NCBI RefSeq assembly: GCF_009795715.1
Contig: NZ_WTCR01000013.1
Location: 90,890 to 154,889 of the forward strand
From: Labilibaculum euxinicum
Lineage (GTDB): Bacteria; Bacteroidota; Bacteroidia; Bacteroidales; Marinifilaceae
DNA length: 64,000 bases
Reading direction: 5' to 3'
Made by a program: the position numbers and the translations under genes. The notes under the pieces are model-generated. The model was given only the letters and a program-made list of their open reading frames with translations, was not told where the DNA came from and ran no database searches. This document shows, piece by piece, positions 16,659 through 27,146 of the stretch (positions are counted from its first letter, which is position 1; every line of letters begins with the position of its first letter).

Positions 16659-19421
16659 TTATACTACTATATTTATGATCTTATTAGGAACGATAATAAT
16701 TTTCTTAGGAGTCTTTCCATCAATCCATTTTTGAGATTTTTCTAAAGAAAGAACTTCCTTTTCAATTTCATCTCTGCTGAGATTTACTGGTAATTCCAAT
16801 ATAAATCTCATTTTACCATTAAATGAAACAGGATATTTATGAATATTTTCCTGAACGAAACTTTCGTTGAACTCCGGGAAATCTGCCTTCGTTATACTTG
16901 TTGCATTTCCACATAAAGCCCATAGTTCTTCAGCAACATGAGGTGCAAAAGGAGCAAGAATAACCAAAAGATTTTCAAGAACGGCTTTATTGTTACACTT
17001 CAAAGTATACAACTCATTCACACAAATCATGAAAGCTGAAACTGAGGTATTGAATGAAAAACGCTCAATATCATCCTGTATTTTCTTAATGGTTTTGTGA
17101 AGAACCTTTAATTCGTCTTGTGTTGGCTCACTGCTTGCCAATTCAAATTCACCTGCTTCATTATGAAACAACCGCCATAATTTTTTCAGGAATTTATGAA
17201 CTCCATCTATTCCATTTGTATCCCATGGCTTATGCGCTTCCAACGGTCCCAAAAACATTTCGTATAAACGCAAAGTATCAGCTCCGTATTCTTCAACAAT
17301 TACGTCAGGATTTACCACATTAAACATGGACTTAGACATCTTTTCAACAGCCCAGCCACAATGGTATTTTCCGTCTTCTAAAATGAATTCTGCATTCTTA
17401 TATTCAGGCATCCAGTTTTTAAAGGCTTCCAAATCAAGAACATCATTTTTCACAATATTCACATCAACGTGAATTGCTGTGGTATCATATTCCTCTATTA
17501 ATCCGTGAGAAACGTATTTATTGGATTTCTTATCACGATAAACAAAATTCGATCGTCCCTGAATCATTCCCTGGTTGATCAATTTCCTGAAAGGCTCATC
17601 CTTACATACTTCATTGATATCGAAAAGGAATTTATTCCAAAAACGAGAATAGATTAAGTGCCCCGTAGCATGCTCGGTACCACCAATATACAGATCAACA
17701 TCCTGCCAGTATTCATTTGCTTCGGCAGAAACCAATGCCTCATTATTACGAGGATCCATATATCGTAAATAGTAAGCCGATGACCCCGCAAAACCAGGCA
17801 TTGTATTCAATTCAATTGGATACCCATCTTCGGTAATCCAATCTTTTGCGCGTCCTAAAGGTGGTTCTCCACTCTCTGTTGGCAGATATTTATCAATCTC
17901 AGGCAATTCTAAAGGCAACTTGTCCAAATCCATCATTTGAGGCATACCATCTTTAAAATAAACAGGAAAAGGTTCTCCCCAATATCTTTGACGAGAGAAG
18001 ATAGCATCTCTCAATCTGTAGTTGATTTTTTTCTTTCCTAAACCTCTGGCTTCAACTTCCTCGTTTGCCTTTACAATAGCATCTTTTACATCCAATCCAT
18101 TTAAAAAATCAGAGTTCATTGATTGTCCTTCTTTGGCATCGTAGGATTCCTCAGAAATATCACCACCTGACACAACCTGAACAATCGGCAAATCGAAATG
18201 TTTTGCAAAAGCGTAATCGCGGCTATCATGAGCCGGAACCGCCATAATTGCACCTGTTCCATATCCGGCGAGCACATAATCACTCACCCAAACCGGTATT
18301 TCCTCGCCTGTAAAAGGATGAATTGCATATGCACCGGTAAATGCACCGCTTACCGTTTTAACATCGGCCAAACGCTCTCTTTCTGTTCTTTTGCTGGTTG
18401 CCTCGATGTAAGCATCAATATTCGCCTGGCAATCTGGAGTCGTTAATTCCTTCACCAAATCGCTCTCCGGAGCTAAAACCATAAAAGTAACACCAAAAAT
18501 GGTGTCCGGACGGGTAGTAAAAATCTCCATTTTTAGTTCAGAACCTTTCACGCCAAAGTTAACTTCAGCACCTACAGACCGTCCAATCCAGTTTTTCTGA
18601 ATCTCTTTTAAAGAGTCCGTCCACTCCAAATTATCCAAACCATCCAACAAACGTTTTGCGTAGGCAGAAACACGCAATGACCATTGACGCATTTTCTTTT
18701 GCTCAACAGGGTGTCCTCCGCGAACAGAAGCTCCATCTTTCACCTCATCATTCGCTAAAACGGTACCTAATTTAGGACACCAGTTAACCATTGTATCGGC
18801 TAAATATGCCAATCTGTAGTTTAAAAGAACAGTTTGTTTTTCGATATCTGAAAAGCCTTTCCACTCATCAGCAGTAAACATTTCTGTTTCTGAACAGGCA
18901 GCATTCACTTTTCCATTTCCTGAAAGCTCAAATTGTGTAACTAAAGACTCAATTGATTCTGCTTTTTGTGAATCGATATTGAAATAGTGATTGAACATTT
19001 GAATAAATGCCCATTGAGTCCACTTATAATACTCAGGCTCGCAAGTACGAACTTCACGATCCCAATCGTATGAAAAGCCAATTTTATTTAATTGCTGGCG
19101 ATATCTGGTAATATTTGTTTCTGTTGTAATAGCGGGATGCTGTCCTGTTTGTATTGCATATTGCTCAGCAGGCAAACCATAAGCATCATACCCCATCGGA
19201 TGAAGCACATTAAATCCCTTTAAAGTTTTATAGCGGGAATATATATCAGAAGCGATATATCCAAGTGGGTGACCAACATGCAAACCAGCCCCCGAAGGAT
19301 ATGGAAACATATCGAGCACATAAAATTTGGGCTTTTCAGAATTCACTTCAACTTTGTAGGTTTTCTCTTCAGTCCAATACTTCTGCCACTTTTTTTCTAT
19401 TTCTTTAAAGTCGTACTCCAT
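16659..19421 (-). CDS. leuS: Leucyl-tRNA synthetase
   Basis: 920 aa, full length. Class I synthetase: HIGH-type motif H48-V-G-H51 in [12 protein letters not shown], editing (CP1) domain with [18 protein letters not shown], and KMSKS at 694-698. Charges tRNA-Leu. A single-gene unit with a strong terminator. Nothing unusual apart from a Bacteroidota-style insertion near residues 150-190. Confidence 0.97.
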   Translation of the reverse strand: MEYDFKEIEKKWQKYWTEEKTYKVEVNSEKPKFYVLDMFPYPSGAGLHVGHPLGYIASDIYSRYKTLKGFNVLHPMGYDAYGLPAEQYAIQTGQHPAITTETNITRYRQQLNKIGFSYDWDREVRTCEPEYYKWTQWAFIQMFNHYFNIDSQKAESIESLVTQFELSGNGKVNAACSETEMFTADEWKGFSDIEKQTVLLNYRLAYLADTMVNWCPKLGTVLANDEVKDGASVRGGHPVEQKKMRQWSLRVSAYAKRLLDGLDNLEWTDSLKEIQKNWIGRSVGAEVNFGVKGSELKMEIFTTRPDTIFGVTFMVLAPESDLVKELTTPDCQANIDAYIEATSKRTERERLADVKTVSGAFTGAYAIHPFTGEEIPVWVSDYVLAGYGTGAIMAVPAHDSRDYAFAKHFDLPIVQVVSGGDISEESYDAKEGQSMNSDFLNGLDVKDAIVKANEEVEARGLGKKKINYRLRDAIFSRQRYWGEPFPVYFKDGMPQMMDLDKLPLELPEIDKYLPTESGEPPLGRAKDWITEDGYPIELNTMPGFAGSSAYYLRYMDPRNNEALVSAEANEYWQDVDLYIGGTEHATGHLIYSRFWNKFLFDINEVCKDEPFRKLINQGMIQGRSNFVYRDKKSNKYVSHGLIEEYDTTAIHVDVNIVKNDVLDLEAFKNWMPEYKNAEFILEDGKYHCGWAVEKMSKSMFNVVNPDVIVEEYGADTLRLYEMFLGPLEAHKPWDTNGIDGVHKFLKKLWRLFHNEAGEFELASSEPTQDELKVLHKTIKKIQDDIERFSFNTSVSAFMICVNELYTLKCNNKAVLENLLVILAPFAPHVAEELWALCGNATSITKADFPEFNESFVQENIHKYPVSFNGKMRFILELPVNLSRDEIEKEVLSLEKSQKWIDGKTPKKIIIVPNKIINIVV

Positions 19422-19643
19422 GGTAATCTTGATAAAATATGGTTATTTCTTGCGTTTCAAAGCGCAAAATTAGCAAAAGTTTATAAATATTTACCGAGTT
19501 TAAGAAGGAAGTACAATTTTATTAAGATATGGATTCTAATGGTTTAGGCATGTAAGTTTAAAACAATGAATTATATTTATTTACAGGAATGTATTTAGAT
19601 GCGATGCAGAACAAAATATTTTTCTAAATTTGCACTCGTAATT

Positions 19644-19717
19644 GGCCCGTTAGTTCAGCTGAATAGAACGTCAGATTCCGGTTCTGAAGGTCACAGGTTT
19701 GAATCCTGTACGGGTCA
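19644..19717 (+). tRNA. tRNA-Arg (anticodon CCG)
   Basis: 74 nt cloverleaf: acceptor GGCCCGT/ACGGGTC (one G-U), D arm GTTC/GAAC, anticodon stem TCAGA/TCTGA with loop TTCCGGT (anticodon CCG), T arm ACAGG-TTTGAAT-CCTGT, discriminator A. CCA is not encoded. A TAAATTTG -7 promoter element lies at 19625-19632. It reads CGG codons. Confidence 0.96.
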
Positions 19718-19723
19718 CAAATA

Positions 19724-19753
19724 AAGCCGATCAATATTAATTGATTGGCTTTT
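19724..19753 (+). terminator. Terminator of the tRNA gene
   Basis: AAGCCGATCAAT (19724-19735), loop ATTA, ATTGATTGGCTT (19740-19751), followed by T. A 12-bp stem with one G-T pair, 7 nt after the tRNA. Confidence 0.85.
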
Positions 19754-19883
19754 GCATTTCATTCCATCGGGTACAATCCAAAAATCAACACATTCTCAAA
19801 CAATTATCTCTTTCAATATAATTGTGACAAGAGTTTTACAGAATACATTGACATGAATCTGATTCTTTTGGGGATGGGCTAAC

Positions 19884-19914
19884 AAAAAAAGGAGTCCAAA
19901 CGGACTCCTTTTTT
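19884..19914. terminator. Terminator of the exb operon
   Basis: Perfect stem GGAGTCC (19891-19897), loop AAAC, GGACTCC (19902-19908), flanked by A7 and T6 runs, so it can work in both directions. It lies 21 bp beyond the last exbD gene. Confidence 0.95.
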
Positions 19915-19935
19915 AATATGTATAAACTTGGAATA

Positions 19936-20403
19936 TTATTCCGCTGTTTCACGTGTAGAATAATTCAACTTTAACGAACTTGCTTTTCTAAGTTCTTGCT
20001 TAATGTCGATAATAATACCCATCTTAGTATATTGATCAACTTTAAGAGAAGTAGTCAACTTGTTTCGTAATTCCTCTTTTCTTGCTTCTCTTTCAGCAGC
20101 AATAAAAGCCTGAATATCATCAACTGTTGAAAATTGGTCGTTCAATTGAATTTGTGGTTCAGTACCCATCGTTTTTGCAAATTTTCTCATTGGAACACCT
20201 ACATAGATGTTACTAACAAGATCCTTTTTTTCCAATTTCACGATTTCTTTTGCACTTGGAACCATAATATTAACATTCAACTCCACTTCACGCATGGTTG
20301 TACTAACCATGAAGAAAAATAAAAGCATGAATACGATATCAGGAAGAGAGGCTGTTGAAATTTCCGGAAGCTCCTTAGAACCACCTTTTTTAAATTTTCC
20401 CAT
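19936..20403 (-). CDS. exbD: Biopolymer transporter ExbD (second copy)
   Basis: 155 aa. One N-terminal membrane helix (about 22-40) with the conserved Asp just before or in it (LPDIVFMLLFFFMVSTTMRE), then a periplasmic domain. With ExbB it uses the proton gradient to energise TonB-dependent outer-membrane transport. Its ATG overlaps the stop of the preceding exbD by one base. Two different ExbD proteins in one operon are usual in Bacteroidota. Confidence 0.92.
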   Translation of the reverse strand: MGKFKKGGSKELPEISTASLPDIVFMLLFFFMVSTTMREVELNVNIMVPSAKEIVKLEKKDLVSNIYVGVPMRKFAKTMGTEPQIQLNDQFSTVDDIQAFIAAEREARKEELRNKLTTSLKVDQYTKMGIIIDIKQELRKASSLKLNYSTRETAE

Positions 20404-20978
20404 TATTTTTTTCCTCCCACATTTTTAGGTTCAGCTTCAGAAATTTGCATTGGCACATAATCCCGAACAGCATCCTGCTGCTCCTCATTCAAGTCTGCAT
20501 ATTTCTTGTTCCACTTTTGCATTGCCTTCTCATCTTTTAATTCACGAGATGCTGCTGCAAGTTCGTCCTGTACTTTAATGTACATTTCGTAACTAGTTCC
20601 GCGGTCATTTTGCAAAGAAACCAAACCTTTTGAAACCATTACATCTCCAAAAAAAGGAATTGTAGTAAGTTTTTTCTCAGGTAAATCTGCACTATTCAGC
20701 GGGTTCAGGATAAATTCTTTTGTTTTTTCACGCAGTTGTGAAATACTTAGAATTTCTCCATTAACCAATAAGTCATCGTTGCGGTTAACCAAAATAGCTA
20801 AAACATTACGTTGTTTAACCTTTGGTGCGTCTATTTCCTCTTCCTCTGGAATTGGTGGTAACTTTTTATAGATACCTGTATCAATGTCCATAGTAGTCGA
20901 AACCAAGAAGAAAATTAACAACAAGAATGCAATATCGGCCATCGAACTAGAATTAATCTCTGGTGTCTTTCTTGCCAT
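20403..20978 (-). CDS. exbD: Biopolymer transporter ExbD (first copy, long form)
   Basis: 191 aa. Membrane helix with the proton-path Asp (SMADIAFLLLIFFLVSTTMD, about 12-31), followed by a periplasmic domain longer than in typical ExbD (about 140 aa) containing a charged, helical insertion (about 125-170, AAASRELKDEKAMQKWNKKYADL). Works with the ExbB encoded upstream. Starts 53 bp after the membrane-protein gene. Confidence 0.92.
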   Translation of the reverse strand: MARKTPEINSSSMADIAFLLLIFFLVSTTMDIDTGIYKKLPPIPEEEEIDAPKVKQRNVLAILVNRNDDLLVNGEILSISQLREKTKEFILNPLNSADLPEKKLTTIPFFGDVMVSKGLVSLQNDRGTSYEMYIKVQDELAAASRELKDEKAMQKWNKKYADLNEEQQDAVRDYVPMQISEAEPKNVGGKK

Positions 20979-21031
20979 AATATTATAATCTAAAGGTATA
21001 TCGATCCGAATTAAAAACCCGAATCATTTAC

Positions 21032-21481
21032 TTAACGTAATTTTCTTAATATTTCGGTCACAACAATAGCTGCAACTGTTCCAACACCTAGAATGTACAT
21101 GGTGTAAAGTACAGTATCCGCAAATTGCAGTGCTCCTGGAGTGTTATCAGCACCAGTATAACCAGGAAGATCTAACAGTGTTGCATCTGATAATGAATAA
21201 GCAATAAGGATTACCAAACCCAAACCAACTAATCCACCCAAACCTTTAACAGCTCCTTTAGGATTAGTCACTAACTGAATGATAGGAAAACCCAAAGCCA
21301 ACCCGGCACAAACAACAAACAATGCTTTGGCCCAATTCAATAAAACATCAGTATAAACAGGTGTTTGATCCGCTTGATTTGGTAGATCTCCACCTAAGTA
21401 AAACATGGCAACAAAAATTGCTGTTAGACCAATCATTACATAGGTGAGAATATTTAAATATTTACTCAATGTATTTGACAT
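21032..21481 (-). CDS. Conserved exb-operon membrane protein
   Basis: 149 aa with four hydrophobic segments (about 10-28, 49-70, 79-96 and 118-140). It is encoded between ExbB (9 bp downstream of it) and the first ExbD. The function is not established; position and topology suggest an extra subunit or assembly factor of the Bacteroidota Exb complex. Confidence 0.82.
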   Translation of the reverse strand: MSNTLSKYLNILTYVMIGLTAIFVAMFYLGGDLPNQADQTPVYTDVLLNWAKALFVVCAGLALGFPIIQLVTNPKGAVKGLGGLVGLGLVILIAYSLSDATLLDLPGYTGADNTPGALQFADTVLYTMYILGVGTVAAIVVTEILRKLR

Positions 21482-21490
21482 AGTCTAAAA

Positions 21491-22312
21491 TTATTTTTTC
21501 ATGTTGTATTTTACAAGGATATCAAGAAGAGAGATAGAAGCATCTTCCATGTTATTCACGATACTGTCAATTTTTGAAGTACAGTAGTTATAGAATACCT
21601 GAAGGATCATCGCAACGATCAAACCAGATACAGTAGTAATCAAGGCCACTTTAATACCACCTGCTACAGCTGCCGGAGAAATAGTACCCATAGACTGGAT
21701 AGAATCGAAAGCGTCGATCATACCAATTACAGTACCCATAAATCCTAACATAGGAGCCAGACCAATCATCAAACCAATCCAAGAAAGACCTTTTTCTAAA
21801 AGCCCCATCTGTACAGATCCGTAAGAAACAACTGATTTCTCAACTACTTCAATACCTTCATCGATACGATCAAGACCTTGATAGAAAATACTGGCAATAG
21901 GGCCACGAGTATTTCTACAAACTTCTTTAGCTGCTTCAACGCCACCGTTGTTCAATGCATCTTCAAGATTAGCGAACAATTTTTTAGTATTAGTTGTCGA
22001 CATATTCAAGTAAATAATTCTTTCGATAGAAAGAGCTAAACCTAAAATAAGTGTTAACAATACAAAACTCATAAACATCGCACCACCTTGGATGAATTGT
22101 TTTTTCACAACTTGGTGAAAAGAAGTACTTTCGATAGCTTCTTCTTCCATTACTGGGGTTGCTTTTTCAACAACTTCTTCTGCAACTTCCCCAGCAACTT
22201 GCGTTGTATCTACGGTAGCTTGTTCTGCTGTCTCATCCTGAGCAAATACGTTTGTTGACGCTCCTAAGCTTAGCATCCCGATAACTGCTATAAATGCAAA
22301 TAACTTTTTCAT
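21491..22312 (-). CDS. exbB: MotA/TolQ/ExbB proton channel protein
   Basis: 273 aa. Cleavable-looking signal (MKKLFAFIAVIGMLSLGASTNVFA, 24 residues in two parts: MKKLF... and ...NVFA), a low-complexity acidic segment (about 25-62), then three membrane helices (about 74-98, 180-205, 220-242) with the ExbB core GLAPMLGFMGTVIGMIDAF and AGGIKVALITTVSGL. It forms the channel that drives ExbD/TonB. First gene of a four-gene operon. Confidence 0.93.
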   Translation of the reverse strand: MKKLFAFIAVIGMLSLGASTNVFAQDETAEQATVDTTQVAGEVAEEVVEKATPVMEEEAIESTSFHQVVKKQFIQGGAMFMSFVLLTLILGLALSIERIIYLNMSTTNTKKLFANLEDALNNGGVEAAKEVCRNTRGPIASIFYQGLDRIDEGIEVVEKSVVSYGSVQMGLLEKGLSWIGLMIGLAPMLGFMGTVIGMIDAFDSIQSMGTISPAAVAGGIKVALITTVSGLIVAMILQVFYNYCTSKIDSIVNNMEDASISLLDILVKYNMKK

Positions 22313-22352
22313 AGTCTGTTTTTCAAATTTTAATTAACGAAATTATTTTTTA

Positions 22353-22383
22353 CAAAATTAAACGATTACGATCTCTAAAACAA
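22353..22383 (-). promoter_or_regulatory. Probable exb operon promoter
   Basis: On the minus strand, -7 element TAATTTTG (22360-22353) matches TAnnTTTG, and a TTG occurs about 20 nt upstream (22383-22381). This leaves a leader of roughly 35 nt before the exbB start. Confidence 0.4.
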
Positions 22384-22527
22384 CTAATTACTTAGTTGAA
22401 TATTCCTTTTAATAAGAAAAGTCTTTCTACATCTGTTTTCCATGATAATCATGAATTTAATTTTATGTAATACAGAAGGGACTAAACAGTGCACCAAATT
22501 ACAAAAAAAATGTGAAAAACAAATAAA

Positions 22528-23562
22528 CTATTGGCTTAATTCGCCTTTCAAAGATTTATTTAAAAGGAATTTGATTTGTTCTGAATTTAAGTTTTTCCCC
22601 AACACATACATAAGTTTGGTTACCGCAGCCTCAGTAGTTATATCTCTGCCACTAACAACACCTGCATGTAATAGCTCCAGACTAGTTTCATACAAGCCCA
22701 TCTCAACACTTCCAGCAGCACATTGAGTAACATTATATACGATTATCCCCTTCTCGATTGCAGCTTTAACTGAGTCGATAAACCACTTATCCGTAGGTGC
22801 ATTTCCGGCTCCATATGTTTCCATTATTACAGCTTTCAATCCTTTACTGTTAAGAATGGAGTCAACCACAGTCTTATTTATACCCGGAAATATCTTTAAG
22901 ATCGCAATATTTAGATCCAAAGATGTTGATATTTCTAATTCTCCCGGCTGACTTGGGTAATGAATAGCGGCATAATTATAATTGATATGGATTCCAATCT
23001 TTGCCAAATCAGGATAATTATACGAATGAAACGCATTAAAATGTTCTGCATTGTGCTTTGTAGTTCTATTGCCCCGAAAAAGTTTATTCTCGAACACAAC
23101 ACAAACTTCAGGCACCATAGCTTGTCCGTTTTGATAAGCTGCAGCAATTTCAATAGCTGTAATTAAATTCTCCTTCCCGTCAGTTCTTAACGTACCTATT
23201 GGCAATTGAGATCCGGTAAGGATAACTGGTTTTTGTAAATTATCCAGCATAAAACTTAAAGCTGAAGCAGTGTACGACATAGTATCCGTTCCATGCAATA
23301 CAACAAAGCCATCAAATTTCTGATAATTCTCTTTTATTATTTCAACAATCTTTATCCATACCCTCGGATTTAAGTTTGATGAATCAATCAATGGCTCAAA
23401 AGCTATTGATTCCAATTTAAACCCAAATCCGTTCAATTCCGGAACCTGTTTTAGGATATGATCAAAATCAAATGGTTTTAACGAACCTGTTTCAGGATCG
23501 TTCACCATACCAATTGTTCCTCCGGTATATATTATTAAAATAGAAGTTTGTTTCTGTTCCAT
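22528..23562 (-). CDS. ansA: L-asparaginase, type I (cytoplasmic)
   Basis: 344 aa. Hydrolyses asparagine to aspartate and ammonia. First catalytic threonine in IIYTGGTIGMV (about 9-19); second motif VVLHGTDTMSYTASAL (about 87-102). No signal peptide, and the length and EVCVVFENKLFRGNRTTK segment fit type I. It starts 1 bp after the tatD stop, so the two are co-transcribed. Confidence 0.93.
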   Translation of the reverse strand: MEQKQTSILIIYTGGTIGMVNDPETGSLKPFDFDHILKQVPELNGFGFKLESIAFEPLIDSSNLNPRVWIKIVEIIKENYQKFDGFVVLHGTDTMSYTASALSFMLDNLQKPVILTGSQLPIGTLRTDGKENLITAIEIAAAYQNGQAMVPEVCVVFENKLFRGNRTTKHNAEHFNAFHSYNYPDLAKIGIHINYNYAAIHYPSQPGELEISTSLDLNIAILKIFPGINKTVVDSILNSKGLKAVIMETYGAGNAPTDKWFIDSVKAAIEKGIIVYNVTQCAAGSVEMGLYETSLELLHAGVVSGRDITTEAAVTKLMYVLGKNLNSEQIKFLLNKSLKGELSQ

Positions 23563-23563
23563 T

Positions 23564-24340
23564 TTATTTCAATTCAATATTGAATAATTTTGCCGCATTT
23601 GCACTTGTTGTTTTGGCCACCTCATCTAAGCTAAGCTGATAAATTTCAGAAAGCTTACTGGCAATATAAACCAAGTACGAACTTTCGTTTCTTTTTCCCC
23701 TCTTTGGCACAGGCGCCAGATAAGGAGCATCAGTTTCCAAAATCAGATGATCCAATCCAATAGATCCGACTGTTTTATCAAGTCCGGAATTCTTAAAGGT
23801 TACAATTCCATTAATCCCTAACAGAAATCCAAAACCAATTGCTTTTACAGCTTGCTCCGTATTTCCGGTAAAGCTGTGAAACACACCTTTTAAATTACTA
23901 TTGCGGTAAGATTCCAATATTTCAAAAATCTCATCAAATGAATCTCTGGCATGAATAACAATTGGAAGCTCTCTTTCAAGTGCCCAATTTATTTGAGTAT
24001 CGAAAACAATTTGCTGCTCTTTCACATAAGCTTTGTCCCAATACAAATCCATACCTATTTCACCAATCGCACAATAATCTCCTTTTGCAAGCCAGGCTTT
24101 ACAATTCTCCAACTCTTCCCTGTAGTTTTCTTTTACTGATGTAGGGTGAAGTCCCATCATGGGCACGCACACATCAGGAAAACGTTGAACCAATCGATTC
24201 ATTTTTGGTATCGATTCCGAATCAATATTAGGAAGCAGAATTTTCCCGATATTTACTTTCCTGCAATTTGAGATAATTTCTTCAATATCATCTTTAAAAT
24301 CATCTGAATATATATGGGAATGGGTATCAATCAATTTCAT
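23564..24340 (-). CDS. tatD: TatD family metal-dependent hydrolase
   Basis: 258 aa from ATG 24340. An in-frame extension to 24496 exists, but the family begins at MKLIDTHSHIYSDDF, so the internal start is chosen. TIM-barrel amidohydrolase with HxH (THSHI), E in GEIGMDLYW, H in PIVIHARD and the final ETDAPYLAP motif. Probable 3'-5' DNA exonuclease or deoxyribonuclease. Operon with ansA. Confidence 0.92.
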   Translation of the reverse strand: MKLIDTHSHIYSDDFKDDIEEIISNCRKVNIGKILLPNIDSESIPKMNRLVQRFPDVCVPMMGLHPTSVKENYREELENCKAWLAKGDYCAIGEIGMDLYWDKAYVKEQQIVFDTQINWALERELPIVIHARDSFDEIFEILESYRNSNLKGVFHSFTGNTEQAVKAIGFGFLLGINGIVTFKNSGLDKTVGSIGLDHLILETDAPYLAPVPKRGKRNESSYLVYIASKLSEIYQLSLDEVAKTTSANAAKLFNIELK

Positions 24341-24413
24341 CTTTACACAACTTTTCTGCAAACATATACAAACAGGAGTGACTTGCCAAACTAATAATAA
24401 GCGAATATCAATT

Positions 24414-24440
24414 AAAAAAAGCCGGCAAAGCCGGCTTTTA
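24414..24440. terminator. Terminator of gdhA
   Basis: GCCGGC (24421-24426), loop AAA, GCCGGC (24430-24435), flanked by A7 and T4, which extend the stem. It lies 22 bp downstream of the gdhA stop. Confidence 0.92.
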
Positions 24441-24461
24441 TATAGTAGGCGATATAGTATA

Positions 24462-25796
24462 TTATACGCAGCCTTGAGCCAACATAGCTTCGGCAACTTT
24501 TACGAAACCGCCAATATTAGCACCTTTAATATAGTTGATGCGTCCATTTTCAGTACCGAATTTAACACAAGTATCGTGAATATCTTTCATGATACGACCC
24601 AACTTCTCATCCACCTCTTCAGTAGACCAGTTGAAACGCATAGAATTTTGTGACATCTCTAAACCAGACACAGCAACACCACCAGCATTAGCCGCTTTAC
24701 CAGGAGCGAAAGCCAAAGCATCCACTAAATAGAAAGCTGCATCAGCAGTACAACCCATGTTTGAAGTCTCAACAACATATTTACATCCGTTTGCTTCCAA
24801 TAATTTAGCATCCTCTAAATTCAACTCATTTTGAATTGCACAAGGAAAAGCCAAATCGACTTTAACCTCCCAAGGTTTTTTACCAGGGAAGAATTTAGCA
24901 CCAAATTTTTCAGCATAAGGAGCAACAACATCATTATTAGAAGCTCTCAAATCCAATAAATAATCGATCTTTTCAGCATTTAAACCTTCCTGATCATATA
25001 CATATCCATCAGGACCAGAGATAGTAACAACTTTAGCACCTAACTCTACTAATTTAAGAGCAGCACCCCAAGTAACATTACCAAAACCTGAAAGTGCAAC
25101 AATTTTACCATCTAAGGTTTCATTGTTTTCAGCCAGCATGTGCTGAGCGAAATATACAGCTCCAAATCCAGTTGCTTCAGGACGAATTAATGATCCACCA
25201 AATTCAAGACCTTTACCAGTCAATACACCAACAAATTCGTTACGAATTCTCTTGTATTGTCCGAATAAATATCCAATCTCACGACCACCTACTCCGATAT
25301 CACCGGCAGGAACATCTGTATTAGGACCGATGTGTCTGCAAAGCTCAGTCATGAAACTTTGACAAAAACGCATAATTTCGTTATCTGATCTTCCTTTAGC
25401 ATTGAAATCAGAACCTCCTTTTCCACCACCCATAGGTAATGTTGTTAAAGAGTTTTTGAATGTCTGCTCAAAGCCTAAAAATTTTAATGCACTTAATGTA
25501 ACCGATGGGTGAAAACGTAATCCACCTTTATAGGGTCCAATTGCACTATTGAATTCAACACGGTATCCGCGGTTGATTTCTACTTCACCATTATCATTGA
25601 TCCATGGTACACGAAACATGATTGTACGTTCCGGCTCACACATTTTATCAAGAATTTTCGCAGCTTTGTACTTAGGATTTGCATCATAAGTTTCCCAAAC
25701 TGTTTCTACTACTTCTTGAACTGCCTGATGAAATTCTGCTTCTCCAGGAGTTTTGGCCTTTAGGCCTTCCATGAATTCATTAATCTTTGCTTCCAT
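24462..25796 (-). CDS. gdhA: NADP-specific glutamate dehydrogenase
   Basis: 444 aa, the bacterial hexameric form. Makes glutamate from 2-oxoglutarate and ammonia. Substrate loop PYKGGLRFHPSV and LTTLPMGGGKGGSDFN with the catalytic Lys; Rossmann segment VALSGFGNVTWGAALKL. Single-gene unit with its own terminator. Ammonia released by the lysine pathway and AnsA could feed it. Confidence 0.96.
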   Translation of the reverse strand: MEAKINEFMEGLKAKTPGEAEFHQAVQEVVETVWETYDANPKYKAAKILDKMCEPERTIMFRVPWINDNGEVEINRGYRVEFNSAIGPYKGGLRFHPSVTLSALKFLGFEQTFKNSLTTLPMGGGKGGSDFNAKGRSDNEIMRFCQSFMTELCRHIGPNTDVPAGDIGVGGREIGYLFGQYKRIRNEFVGVLTGKGLEFGGSLIRPEATGFGAVYFAQHMLAENNETLDGKIVALSGFGNVTWGAALKLVELGAKVVTISGPDGYVYDQEGLNAEKIDYLLDLRASNNDVVAPYAEKFGAKFFPGKKPWEVKVDLAFPCAIQNELNLEDAKLLEANGCKYVVETSNMGCTADAAFYLVDALAFAPGKAANAGGVAVSGLEMSQNSMRFNWSTEEVDEKLGRIMKDIHDTCVKFGTENGRINYIKGANIGGFVKVAEAMLAQGCV

Positions 25797-25999
25797 GCCA
25801 AACTATGTTATGAAATTAAATTAGATTGTGTTGTTTTAAATATTAGTTCTTGGTTCAAAAGTATATATTTTTTCATAATCACAAATTAAATTAATATTTT
25901 TTTTACAACGTTTTCGTAAACTTTTTACATCTCATTATCAACACCTTACACAGTATAAATTTCTGCTCTACAACATTTATCAAAAAAAAATGATAAAAT

Positions 26000-27103
26000 T
26001 CATGTATTCAAAGTGTAGATTTTCCCCGGAAGTGACTTTATTATGCCTTCAAATTCCAATTTCAGAAGTAAACTCGACACTTTACTCATCGGAAATGATG
26101 TTTTCAGACTAATACTATCTATAGGCATGTTACCTTTCTCCTTAAGTACCTGAACAAGTGACTCCTCTTCGGGAGATAGCTCAATAAATAATTTTGTCTG
26201 AACCGTTTTAGGACTCTTATTCTTATTTTCCCATCCTAATATGTATTCCAAATCGGCAACACTCTCTATAAGGTGAGCCTGATTCGTTTTTATTAGTTTA
26301 TTACAACCCGTAGAACCTTTATCATATGTTCGGCCTGGAAATGCAAAAACATCTCTATTGTACGAATTGGCAATATCAGCAGTCACCAACGAACCTCCTT
26401 TTGATGCCGACTCAATAACAATAGTAGCATCTGCCATTCCTGCGATGATTCTGTTCCTGCGAACGAAATTTTTAGGATCGAATTTACTTTTGGATGTGAA
26501 TTCACTAATTAATGCCCCTTGGTTAACTATCTCCTCAGCATATCTTTTGTGCTGCGAAGGGTACATCATATGCAATCCGTGACCTATTGCAGCAACAGTT
26601 TGCAATTGGTTTCGCAAAGCTGCCTTATGGGCACAAATATCAACACCATAAGCAAGACCACTTATAATTAAAGGCTTAACCTCCTTTTCGGATAAATCCT
26701 GTATCAGCTTATTGCAGATCTCCCGTCCGTAATCACTGGCATTTCTGGTTCCTACAATACTAAGAGTACGTGCCGCATTAAAATCAGTATTTCCTTTATA
26801 ATATAATGTGCAAGGCGAATCGGCACAATTTAAAAGCCTTTGCGGATAATCTTTCTCTAAATAGAAACTAACATTGATATGATTATCTGATATAAACTTT
26901 TGCTCTTCCTCTGCCAATTGGATCGCGTTATCACGATCCAGCTTATCGATAAAAGATTGGCCGATTCCCGGAATTTTTAGCAAATTTTGTTTTTTCTCTT
27001 TAAACAGTCCCTCAATACTTCCGGTATAGGCAATTACTTTCTTTGTATTAACCGGACCTATCCCATTCAAAAAACTAACAGCAATTTTATAAATATCCTC
27101 CAT
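26000..27103 (-). CDS. dprA: DNA processing protein DprA
   Basis: 367 aa. N-terminal helix-hairpin-helix region (about 1-70, IKIPGIGQSF-like KIPGIGQSFI), Rossmann core with SIVGTRNASDYGRE and SGLAYGVDICAHKAAL, and a C-terminal winged-helix (DML1-like) domain (about 305-365). Loads RecA on incoming single-stranded DNA in transformation. No other competence genes are nearby. Confidence 0.95.
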   Translation of the reverse strand: MEDIYKIAVSFLNGIGPVNTKKVIAYTGSIEGLFKEKKQNLLKIPGIGQSFIDKLDRDNAIQLAEEEQKFISDNHINVSFYLEKDYPQRLLNCADSPCTLYYKGNTDFNAARTLSIVGTRNASDYGREICNKLIQDLSEKEVKPLIISGLAYGVDICAHKAALRNQLQTVAAIGHGLHMMYPSQHKRYAEEIVNQGALISEFTSKSKFDPKNFVRRNRIIAGMADATIVIESASKGGSLVTADIANSYNRDVFAFPGRTYDKGSTGCNKLIKTNQAHLIESVADLEYILGWENKNKSPKTVQTKLFIELSPEEESLVQVLKEKGNMPIDSISLKTSFPMSKVSSLLLKLEFEGIIKSLPGKIYTLNT

Positions 27104-27146
27104 ATATTCATCAAATTAAATAAACGAGGCCTAATTTACAAAATAT

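Noticed and set aside
22442..22726. 94-codon plus-strand frame antisense to ansA
   Set aside because: It lies largely antisense to a clear asparaginase gene and shows no independent coding features.
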